Below are positions 1 to 5,866 of a stretch of 5,873 nucleotides of DNA, piece by piece. Source of the stretch: an uncultured Dorea sp. (GTDB taxonomy: Bacteria > Bacillota > Clostridia > Lachnospirales > Lachnospiraceae); assembly GCA_934307335.1 (NCBI GenBank), contig CAKRCL010000070.1, positions 1 through 5,873 of the forward strand. The letters are read 5' to 3'. A model generated the notes under the pieces. It searched no databases, was not told the origin of the DNA, and saw nothing but the letters and a program-made list of their open reading frames with translations. Within the stretch, counting starts at the first letter, position 1; each line of letters opens with the position of its first letter. A program made the translations under genes and the position numbers.

Positions 1-536
1 TCCTTTCGCAGTGTCTGAATCACATCACCGCATGGAATCAGATCCAGTCCATACTTCTGCGCCTCTTTGTAATAATTTACTCTTAATTTCTGATACATCT
101 CATCCTGATCTCTATGATATCGTGCAAAACAGTCATGCTTACTGTCAATCTCATATGCCCAAGTTTCCTGAATCATAAACTTTGCCCACGGTGCTTCTTT
201 TTTGATATATTCTGTAATCCAGCCAAGAAATGGTTCATAAGTATCAAGCCAGCCACTGTCATGACTAGACTGCTGTGTGACAATATAGTCCCACTTTTCC
301 TCTGCAAGTGCATCCTGAATGGATACCTTGTCTCCTGTAGCTCTTCCATTTAACTGATATTCATAGTCCTTCGCTTCATTTTCAATATTTCTCCAATGAC
401 GTTCCAGACTGCAGCCTCCAATGTATAAATTAACCACCTTTGTATTGATTCCTCTTGCCAGTGCCAGATCATGCAGAAAATGAGTCGCATCCTCTCCAAA
501 ACTGTTTCCAATTACAAGAATTTTATATGTTTTCAT
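1..536 (-). CDS. DUF4886-type SGNH-fold hydrolase, N-terminal part (runs off the left edge)
   Basis: Only the first 178 codons are in the window; the family is usually roughly 270 residues, so about a third is missing. The protein opens directly with a beta strand and the motif IGNSFGEDA (residues 9-17). GNSF is the DUF4886 version of the SGNH/GDSL block I, with Ser12 as the expected nucleophile. Further family hallmarks are YIGGCSLERHW (38-48, oxyanion-type Gly region) and WDYIVTQQSS (82-91). The catalytic His/Asp block should lie beyond the edge. There is no signal peptide, so it is predicted to be cytoplasmic. The start is set by AAGGAG four bases upstream of the ATG and by the MKxYKILVIG opening. 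It follows the transporter genes on the same strand after 122 bp, so it may act on the imported compound, for example as an esterase or deacetylase. That role is inferred; members of this family mostly lack an assigned substrate. Confidence 0.88.
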   Translation of the reverse strand, partial: MKTYKILVIGNSFGEDATHFLHDLALARGINTKVVNLYIGGCSLERHWRNIENEAKDYEYQLNGRATGDKVSIQDALAEEKWDYIVTQQSSHDSGWLDTYEPFLGWITEYIKKEAPWAKFMIQETWAYEIDSKHDCFARYHRDQDEMYQKLRVNYYKEAQKYGLDLIPCGDVIQTLRK

Positions 537-556
537 AATTCTCCTTCTTTCATTTT

Positions 557-590
557 CTCCCGAAGGCAAAGTATAGTTTACCTCCGGGAG
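557..590 (-). promoter_or_regulatory. Intergenic RNA hairpin upstream of the DUF4886 gene
   Basis: Arms 590-577 (CTCCCGGAGGTAAA) and 570-557 (TTTGCCTTCGGGAG) pair over 14 positions around a 6-base loop in minus-strand RNA, including two G-U wobbles. In plus-strand RNA the same two positions would be A-C mismatches, so the structure suits the minus strand. It is followed by AAAATG rather than a run of U, so it is not a standard intrinsic terminator. It ends 20 bases before the start codon of the downstream gene. It may protect the 3' end of the transporter mRNA, be a processing site, or tune expression of the hydrolase gene. Confidence 0.7.
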
Positions 591-627
591 TTTCCTAGCA
601 ACAATTATTCATATTCAACTCTATTGC

Positions 628-662
628 TGCTTTTATTATACACGTTCACTACTTTCAATCAA
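628..662 (-). promoter_or_regulatory. Candidate internal promoter for the DUF4886 gene
   Basis: A perfect TATAAT box (640-635) is preceded, 16 bp upstream, by TTGATT (662-657, four of six matches to the sigma-A -35). The -35 box overlaps the stop codon of the binding-protein gene. A start near A628 would give a leader of about 92 bases containing the 557-590 hairpin. No operator copy lies nearby, so this promoter could give repressor-independent expression. AT-rich spacers produce TATAAT by chance, so this remains a candidate. Confidence 0.45.
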
Positions 663-2215
663 TAGCCATGTTTCTCACAATATGCTTCCCACTGGCTAAT
701 ATAAGCCTCACGGCAGGTAGATAAACCAGCCTTTTCCACCTTCTCTAAGAACACAGCCAATGCCTCTTCCGGATCATCCACAAGGCCTGCCTCCAGAGGA
801 GCTAAATACTCATCCATTACCTGTCTGACAGCACTTCTCTCAGTTGCATAGCTAGTGTAATCCTCACTGAATCCACTTGAAATATTGATGTTTGGTGTCT
901 TTGTCTTGTTTCCAATTTCTTCATAACGGTCGAACATTTCCTGAAGAAGCACATCTGATTTCTGAGGCAGCTTTAAATCGCCATTTCTCAGATTCCAGGT
1001 ATTCATGCCTTCATATCCATATGCTTCGGACAAATTCGTATAAACACCATCCTCATCAAGTTCATAATGAACACCTTCGATTCCACACTGAATCAGTTCA
1101 TTTAACTCCGGATCTGTCAGAAGCAAATCCAATACCATGAGTGCACGCTCCGGATTTTTGCAGCTTCTTGTAATAGACGTTGCATTGGAGGTTGGTGCAT
1201 TCGGGTAAAGGCTTCCTGTTAATTCTCCATATGTAATGTAAGCAGCTTCCCAACCCTTTCCATCTTTTTCAAACTTGTTTACCGCAGTAATGCACTTATT
1301 CGGGTTCATTCCCGCCACCTTCATTACAACGGTTCCATTGTTAAAATCCTCTGAATCAGATGGGTCTGACAGCACGCTTCTTGACCACAGTCCTTCATCC
1401 GCCCATTTCTTAACCAGCTTTAAATCCTCTAAATAGTCAGGAGAATTCCAATAATCAATAATTTCAGAAGGATTGTCATAGGTAGCACCCAGTCCATACA
1501 TTAATCCATCACCTTTGACCCAATTGTATTTCATGTTAAATACACTCATGATATCAAAGCCTCTGTTTAAACCAGTACTCTCACCAGTTCCGATACCTAA
1601 CAGTCCCTGGGATGGATCGTTCTCCTTAATTCCAAGAAGATACGCTTCAATATTTTCCAGTGAATCCGGCACTGGAAGGTCATATTTCTTTCTTAAATCT
1701 TCTCTATATAAAATACCAAGAGAAGAATATTCCTTCCATGTATTCGGAATGCAATACAGAGAATCCATTACCTTACACTGCTCTAATGCCTCCGGTGCAA
1801 CAGCCTCCAAAATATCTGGTGCATATGTCTCCATCAGATCATCCAGTTCCAAAAAAGCACCTGACGTCGCATATGTCTGATAATTTACAAAGTTTGCTGT
1901 ATAAATCAAATCTGCTGTTCCGCCTGTCAGCGCCAATGCATACTTCTGGCTCCAATCTGTCCATGTAGAAAACTGGAATTCAATTGTGGTATTAATCTTC
2001 TCCTTTAAAATTTCATTTACTGCGTCCTCAACTACATCCTTATCTTCCGGTGCGTTTCCACATACATAAAATACCAGATTTACTTCATCCGATGTGTCAA
2101 TGGCCTTATACCATTCCGCATCCTCCGCGTGTACCTGCATTGTCGGCATCATCGCTGATGCCATCATCATTGCCATTGCGAGTCCTGTTGCTCTTTTTCC
2201 TCTTGCCTTCATCAT
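659..2215 (-). CDS. Extracellular solute-binding protein, LplA/YtcQ type with DUF3502-like C-terminus
   Basis: The 518-residue protein captures the substrate outside the cell for the two permeases encoded just upstream. It has a basic n-region (KARGKR, 3-8), a Met/Ala-rich hydrophobic stretch (9-27) and a likely signal peptidase I site VHA|ED after residue 30. There is no lipobox cysteine, unusual for a Gram-positive binding protein. The first strand and helix (LVFYVCGNAPEDKD, 47-60) and the TGGTADLIYT region (97-106) are typical of large family-1 sugar-binding proteins. The NPERALMVLDLLLTDPEL segment (354-371) and GIEGVHYEL (378-386) match the LplA/YtcQ pattern. The tail from about residue 435, with SGFSEDY and a final QWEAY, looks like DUF3502. 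It contains eight cysteines. The start has GGAG nine bases upstream and an in-frame stop further up; the next Met codon is adjacent. It lies 24 bp after the LplC-type gene, so is co-transcribed. The ligand is unknown, probably an oligosaccharide. Confidence 0.93.
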   Translation of the reverse strand: MMKARGKRATGLAMAMMMASAMMPTMQVHAEDAEWYKAIDTSDEVNLVFYVCGNAPEDKDVVEDAVNEILKEKINTTIEFQFSTWTDWSQKYALALTGGTADLIYTANFVNYQTYATSGAFLELDDLMETYAPDILEAVAPEALEQCKVMDSLYCIPNTWKEYSSLGILYREDLRKKYDLPVPDSLENIEAYLLGIKENDPSQGLLGIGTGESTGLNRGFDIMSVFNMKYNWVKGDGLMYGLGATYDNPSEIIDYWNSPDYLEDLKLVKKWADEGLWSRSVLSDPSDSEDFNNGTVVMKVAGMNPNKCITAVNKFEKDGKGWEAAYITYGELTGSLYPNAPTSNATSITRSCKNPERALMVLDLLLTDPELNELIQCGIEGVHYELDEDGVYTNLSEAYGYEGMNTWNLRNGDLKLPQKSDVLLQEMFDRYEEIGNKTKTPNINISSGFSEDYTSYATERSAVRQVMDEYLAPLEAGLVDDPEEALAVFLEKVEKAGLSTCREAYISQWEAYCEKHGY

Positions 2216-2239
2216 TTTTTCATTCTCCTTTTTTTATTT

Positions 2240-3130
2240 TTAACCCTTTACTGCTCCAATTGTAATTCCAGAAACAAAATACTTCTGTACAAATGGATAC
2301 AGCAAAAGAATCGGTCCTGTTGTTACGACTGCCATTGCCAGCTTTACAGATTCTCCCGGAATTTCCGCTGTAGCTGTTCCCGAACCAGATGACATCTGCT
2401 GCACAGCTGTCGATGAATTTAACATATCGTATAAGTAAAATTGTAATTCCCATGTGCTGCTATCAGTAGAAAACATGGATGAACGATACCAGTCATTCCA
2501 AAAGCCTAATGCCAAGAATAATCCTACCGTTGCAAGAGCAGGTTTAATGATTGGCATTACAACTCTTAAAAAGATCGTTACGTGACCGGCTCCATCCAAT
2601 TTTGCAGCTTCTGTAAGGGCATTTGGAACAGAATCCGTTATAAATGTTCTCATTAAAATAATTAAGAACGGACTCATAATTGCCGGAAACCAGATAACAA
2701 ATGTTGTTCCCTTTAAGTTCAATACGCTTGAATACATTAAGTACCAAGGAATCAAGCCACCTCCAAAAATACTCGTAAAGTAAATTAAGAACGAAATTCG
2801 ATTTCGATACTTAAATTCTTTTCTGGAAATTACATACGCAGTCATCGCAATTAATAGCAAACCAACTAATGTGCCAATTGCGGTATAAAAAATGGTCATT
2901 TTATAGGCCTGTAAAATTCCTTTTGGAAACCGGAAAATCGTCTTATATGCTTCTAATGTAATATCTCTTGGAAGGATACTGTAACCTTGCGTTAAAATCG
3001 TTTCATTGTTTGTAAAAGATCCGGAAAGAATGATTACAAACGGAAGTACACATATAAGAGAAACAACAGCCAGCAAAACATAGCTTATGCTGTTAAAAAC
3101 GATTGTCGATTTTGCTTCTTTTATCTTCAT
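2240..3130 (-). CDS. Carbohydrate ABC transporter permease, LplC/YtcP type
   Basis: The 296-residue inner membrane permease is the second transmembrane half of the importer. Six hydrophobic segments are visible, the first near residues 12-38 and the last just before the C-terminus. The EAA loop that docks the ATPase reads EAAKLDGAGHVTIFLRVVMP. The ending YPFVQKYFVSGITIGAVKG is characteristic of the LplC/YtcP branch. The reading frame stays open nine codons further, to an ATG at 3157 inside the preceding gene. I chose 3130 because AGGAGGGG sits three bases before it and because MKIKEAK followed by the first helix is the usual length, while the 3157 ATG has no good ribosome site. From 3130 the gene starts 13 bp after the LplB-type stop codon, so translation is probably coupled. 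No ATP-binding subunit is encoded here, as is common for this class in Bacillota, which share an MsmX-like ATPase. Confidence 0.94.
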   Translation of the reverse strand: MKIKEAKSTIVFNSISYVLLAVVSLICVLPFVIILSGSFTNNETILTQGYSILPRDITLEAYKTIFRFPKGILQAYKMTIFYTAIGTLVGLLLIAMTAYVISRKEFKYRNRISFLIYFTSIFGGGLIPWYLMYSSVLNLKGTTFVIWFPAIMSPFLIILMRTFITDSVPNALTEAAKLDGAGHVTIFLRVVMPIIKPALATVGLFLALGFWNDWYRSSMFSTDSSTWELQFYLYDMLNSSTAVQQMSSGSGTATAEIPGESVKLAMAVVTTGPILLLYPFVQKYFVSGITIGAVKG

Positions 3131-3133
3131 TTT

Positions 3134-3141
3134 CCCCTCCT
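3134..3141 (-). promoter_or_regulatory. Ribosome binding site that fixes the LplC-type permease start
   Basis: The minus strand reads AGGAGGGG, then AAA, then ATG at 3130. This is the strongest ribosome site at the junction and argues for the 3130 start over the upstream in-frame ATG at 3157. The two stacked TGA triplets just upstream include the stop of the LplB-type gene. Confidence 0.8.
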
Positions 3142-3143
3142 CA

Positions 3144-3164
3144 TCAGAATAGCGCATATTCTGA
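3144..3164 (-). repeat. Perfect 8-bp inverted repeat at the permease gene junction
   Basis: TCAGAATA (3144-3151) and TATTCTGA (3157-3164) are exact reverse complements around a 5-base spacer. In the mRNA this hairpin would span the last codons and the stop of the LplB-type gene and end three bases before the LplC ribosome site. It could contribute to translational coupling, since a ribosome finishing the first gene would melt it. It lies in coding sequence and is short, so chance is possible. Confidence 0.5.
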
Positions 3165-4625
3165 ATTCTTGCGCTTGATAATCATATTGGTTCCAATAAC
3201 AAGTGCCAAACCAAATACAGACTGGAACAATCCGGCAGCCGTACCGATTCCCATATTTAATGGCTGTGTCGTCGTAATTCGATATACATAAGTATCCAAA
3301 ATATCAGTTGTTGCATACAGCACACCATTATTACCCACCATCTGATAAAACAATTCAAACTGTCCCTTCATAATTCCACCAAGTGCGTAGAGCAGTAAAA
3401 TAATAAAGGTTGGCTTCAATAATGGAAGTGTCACATAACGAATCTGTGCAAAAACATTCGCACCATCCACCTTCGCTGCCTCATAAAGCTCTCTGTCAAT
3501 ACCCGTAATTGTTGCCAGATAGATAACCATTCCATATCCAAGTCCCTTCCATATATGGAAGAAAGTGATTAAAAATGGCCAATAGCTCGGTGAATTGTAA
3601 AAATCAATTCTGTTTGCACCAAATTTGGTGAGAATCGTATTGATCAATCCAAAGTCATATTCAAACATGTTGTACACCAACACCTTTAAAATAACAAAAG
3701 ATACAAAATAAGGCATAAAAATCAATGTCTGCGTGATCTTCTTATATTTCTTTGCTGCAACCTGACTTACAAAAATAGCAAATACAATCTGAAGAATATT
3801 TCCAAGTACAATAAATACGACATTATATCCAACTGTGTTTTTAACCAGTCTAAGTAAATCTCCTCTAAATAAAAACTCAAAATTTTTCCAGCCTACAAAT
3901 GGACTTGCCCACAGGCCATCGCGGAAATTAAAATTCGTAAAAGCAAAGTAGACACCTAACATCGGCAAATAGCAGTTAATCAAAAAATAGATAAATGTTG
4001 GAACCAACATAAGAAAAAGAACCCAATTCTTTTTTACTTCCTGCAAAAATCCATGATCATGTACCCTTGCTCTTTCTTTTGTCTGAAGCTGCTTCGCAAC
4101 TATATATCCTACTATGTTAATCAAGATCAGCAAATACAAAACTGGTGACGCAACAAATGCGGTTTGCTCAAAACGTGAATTTGAAAAATAAACATAGCCG
4201 ATCGCTACTGCTGCAGTTACTATACCAAATGTACAGGCGGTGACTGCCTTTCCATATAAATCCAACTTTTTTTCCGCATTGTTATGTTGTCTTACAAAAA
4301 CATATACAAAGCGCAGGTCAAAAATCGTCATTGCGATGCCAAATACAGTAAGTATCATGCCATACAATCCGATGGATCCCTGATTGGATTTCTGAACAAA
4401 ATTTAGGATTGTCCAAGTGCTATATCCCTTTTCCGGTAAAAAAGATGAATTTCCAACTGATTCCATCAGTTCTTGTCCCATCGGAACATAAATCCATTTG
4501 ATAAATGGCAAAAGACATATCAGTGAAGCTACTATCGCTGCACCTACAATCCAAAGCTGTTTTAAATCTTTTGGATTTTTACCACTTGTTTCCTTTGCCT
4601 GTATTCCCTCCATTTCTTTAAACAT
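3144..4625 (-). CDS. Carbohydrate ABC transporter permease, LplB type, with an extra four-helix N-terminal domain
   Basis: The 493-residue protein is the first transmembrane half of the importer. The canonical LplB-like permease begins near residue 198 (KKNWVLFLMLVPTFIYFLIN) with six hydrophobic segments at about 200-226, 263-287, 301-319, 351-372, 403-418 and 459-482. The EAA loop is YEAAKVDGANVFAQIRYVTL (381-400) and the ending is IKRKNSEYALF. Typical LplB proteins are about 290-330 residues, so roughly 195 residues are added in front. That extension has four further predicted membrane segments at about 24-47, 86-110, 127-147 and 157-177, with a 38-residue polar loop after the first (48-85). 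The full-length start is supported by AAGGAGGAG four bases before the ATG and by a promoter and operator just upstream. It is the first gene of the transporter operon, and its stop is 13 bp before the LplC-type start. The role of the extension is unknown. Confidence 0.93.
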   Translation of the reverse strand: MFKEMEGIQAKETSGKNPKDLKQLWIVGAAIVASLICLLPFIKWIYVPMGQELMESVGNSSFLPEKGYSTWTILNFVQKSNQGSIGLYGMILTVFGIAMTIFDLRFVYVFVRQHNNAEKKLDLYGKAVTACTFGIVTAAVAIGYVYFSNSRFEQTAFVASPVLYLLILINIVGYIVAKQLQTKERARVHDHGFLQEVKKNWVLFLMLVPTFIYFLINCYLPMLGVYFAFTNFNFRDGLWASPFVGWKNFEFLFRGDLLRLVKNTVGYNVVFIVLGNILQIVFAIFVSQVAAKKYKKITQTLIFMPYFVSFVILKVLVYNMFEYDFGLINTILTKFGANRIDFYNSPSYWPFLITFFHIWKGLGYGMVIYLATITGIDRELYEAAKVDGANVFAQIRYVTLPLLKPTFIILLLYALGGIMKGQFELFYQMVGNNGVLYATTDILDTYVYRITTTQPLNMGIGTAAGLFQSVFGLALVIGTNMIIKRKNSEYALF

Positions 4626-4648
4626 TTTTCTCCTCCTTGTCTGTTACT

Positions 4649-4666
4649 AATAAAAACGTTTTTATT
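4649..4666. promoter_or_regulatory. Operator O1, LacI-family palindrome downstream of the transporter promoter
   Basis: A perfect 18-bp palindrome, AATAAAAACGTTTTTATT, is centred on a CG step. It shares the 14-bp core TAAAAACGTTTTTA with two other sites in the window. It covers about +6 to +23 relative to the predicted start near 4671 and ends 24 bp before the permease start codon. A bound repressor there would block promoter clearance or elongation. A central CG in a short AT-rich palindrome is typical of LacI-family operators. Confidence 0.88.
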
Positions 4667-4670
4667 TCGT

Positions 4671-4706
4671 TGGGCTTATATTACCACTATCTCAACTATT
4701 TTTCAA
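4671..4706 (-). promoter_or_regulatory. Promoter of the transporter operon
   Basis: On the minus strand, TTGAAA (4706-4701) and TAATAT (4683-4678) are separated by 17 bp. A TG dinucleotide one base before the -10 box forms an extended -10. An A-rich run (about 4714-4708) lies just upstream of the -35 and could act as an UP element. The predicted start is A4671, giving a leader of about 46 bases with an AAGGAGGAG ribosome site (4638-4630). The promoter sits between O1 and O2. Confidence 0.75.
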
Positions 4707-4746
4707 GTTTTTTTATTCATTTATTTGCATTTTATCCCTTTTATAC

Positions 4747-4760
4747 TAAAAACGTTTTTA
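4747..4760. promoter_or_regulatory. Operator O2, upstream copy of the LacI-family palindrome
   Basis: The perfect 14-bp palindrome TAAAAACGTTTTTA is identical to the core of O1 and to O3. Its centre lies 96 bp from that of O1 and about 82 bp upstream of the predicted transporter start. It falls between the repressor stop codon and the transporter promoter, where it would suit an auxiliary operator for DNA looping. The rest of the 4626-4815 gap contains no gene and no convincing intrinsic terminator. Confidence 0.85.
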
Positions 4761-4815
4761 TTTTTAGGCATAATATCCAAAGATCATCTTTATTCCTCAG
4801 ATATAAATTACCACT

Positions 4816-5829
4816 TTACTCTCCAGAAGAGTTCCGTTCGACTATACTGCCTTCTAAGACAATGGTTTGTGCTGTTTTTTTATTTTCCACCATATTAAGC
4901 ATTACCTGAACTGCTGCTTTTCCTTGTCCTTCAATTGGATTTGCTACTGTTGTAAGCGTAGGATTAAAATATTCCCCCAATTCTATATTATCAAATCCAA
5001 TAACACTAATTTCTTCTGGGATTTGATAGCCGAGCTGTTTTAAAGCCTTCATTGCTCCTATTGCACTCTGATCATTTCCGCACACAAATGCCGTAGGCAT
5101 CGGTTCATGTGTAATCTGATATCTTGAATGGAGACTCATTACTTCGGCATAAGTAACATTTTCATCAAAAAAACCATTTAGCAGAATCGCATTTCGATCT
5201 GAAACCCCATACTTTTTTAAAGTTTCAAAAAAACCTCTTTTTCGCTCCTCCGAATCATATGTATCCGCTGTACATTCTACAAAGCAGAAGCGACTATGTC
5301 CCTTTTTTACTAACAATTCTGTAACTTCCTTGCCAGCTTTAAACGAATCAAAGACCACACTTCCTATATATTCTTTTTGCATTTTCCGATCAATCATTAC
5401 AGTAGGAATTTGTTCATTCTCAATCGTCTTTAAATCGTCCTCCCAAATATGCTTTCCTTCAAAAATAAAATATCCATCAAACTGGCCACCCATAATGTGT
5501 TTCATAATTTCTGTGCGATCCCATGTAATCACAATATCTAATCCATACCCTGCACTTATACAAGCCAAATTCATTGCATCCATTATTCGGCTAAAATATT
5601 CTCCTTTTACAGTTGATGTGATAAAACAGAAACGTTTACTTTTTCCTGCCTTTAGAAGCTTTCCATTCACGTTCGGAACATATCCCATCTGATTTGCGAT
5701 CTCTAAAATTCGCAATCTGGTTTCTTCTGTGACAAGTTTCGATCCATTCATCGCATTTGAAACAGTCGAAATCGCAACTCCAGCCTCTTTTGCTACTTCT
5801 TTGATCGTAACTTTTCTTTTAACCTCCAT
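4816..5829 (-). CDS. LacI/GalR-family transcriptional repressor
   Basis: The 337-residue protein has the usual family length. The N-terminal helix-turn-helix is VTIKEVAKEAGVAISTVSNAMNG (7-29, split here as VTIKEVAKEAG and VAISTVSNAMNG). It is followed by the YVPN linker (50-53) and a hinge helix with the minor-groove Leu near L58/L59. The periplasmic-binding-like effector domain runs from about 66 to the end, with family signatures AFVCGNDQSAIGAMKAL and ISVIGFDN followed by the LTTVANP segment. Such proteins bind a sugar or sugar phosphate and release DNA. It lies directly upstream of the importer on the same strand, and matching operators flank the importer promoter and sit at its own promoter, so it is most likely the local regulator and self-regulated. 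The start is fixed by AGGAGG eight bases upstream. In the recognition helix, the Arg common in LacI and CcpA is Asn25, and the hinge has Gly56 where Ala is usual. The effector is unknown. Confidence 0.95.
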   Translation of the reverse strand: MEVKRKVTIKEVAKEAGVAISTVSNAMNGSKLVTEETRLRILEIANQMGYVPNVNGKLLKAGKSKRFCFITSTVKGEYFSRIMDAMNLACISAGYGLDIVITWDRTEIMKHIMGGQFDGYFIFEGKHIWEDDLKTIENEQIPTVMIDRKMQKEYIGSVVFDSFKAGKEVTELLVKKGHSRFCFVECTADTYDSEERKRGFFETLKKYGVSDRNAILLNGFFDENVTYAEVMSLHSRYQITHEPMPTAFVCGNDQSAIGAMKALKQLGYQIPEEISVIGFDNIELGEYFNPTLTTVANPIEGQGKAAVQVMLNMVENKKTAQTIVLEGSIVERNSSGE

Positions 5830-5852
5830 ATAGCATTCCTCCTCTCGAATAT

Positions 5853-5866
5853 TAAAAACGTTTTTA
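5853..5866. promoter_or_regulatory. Operator O3, in front of the repressor gene
   Basis: This is a third exact copy of TAAAAACGTTTTTA. It begins 24 bp before the repressor start codon and shares one base with a TATAAT box, so the predicted transcription start (about 5859) lies at its centre. Occupancy would exclude RNA polymerase, which supports negative autoregulation. Confidence 0.85.

Noticed and set aside
537..570. TTG at 569 as a longer start for the DUF4886 gene
   Set aside because: It is in frame and has GGAGG upstream, but it adds a charged stretch (LPSGENERRRI) before the normal family start, and both elements lie inside the hairpin.
114..665. Plus-strand open frames at 114-353 and 471-665
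   Set aside because: They lie opposite the DUF4886 gene and the gap after it. Their translations look like no known family and they lack ribosome sites.
892..2265. Plus-strand frames up to 121 codons opposite the binding-protein gene
   Set aside because: They are antisense to a well-recognised gene, low in family-like features, and have no upstream ribosome site.
2220..2747. Minus-strand frames at 2220-2453 and 2544-2747
   Set aside because: They are out-of-frame shadows inside the LplC-type permease gene, which has a clear family match.
3131..3157. Longer LplC-type start at 3157
   Set aside because: The nine extra codons overlap the previous gene and have no ribosome site, while AGGAGGGG sits just before the ATG at 3130.
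4649..4666. O1 as a CcpA cre site
   Set aside because: The centre is cre-like, but the outer TG and CA bases are TA and TA. Three identical copies around a local LacI-type gene are better explained by that repressor. CcpA cross-binding is not excluded.
4779..4791. Palindrome AAAGATCATCTTT after the repressor gene as a terminator
   Set aside because: The usable stem is only four base pairs of mostly A-T and no U-run follows. It is too weak for an intrinsic terminator.
4677..4815. Near-repeat GTGGTAAT at the end of the repressor gene and at the transporter -10
   Set aside because: The shared stretch is only about eight bases in AT-rich DNA. One copy is constrained as coding sequence and stop, so chance is the simplest explanation.
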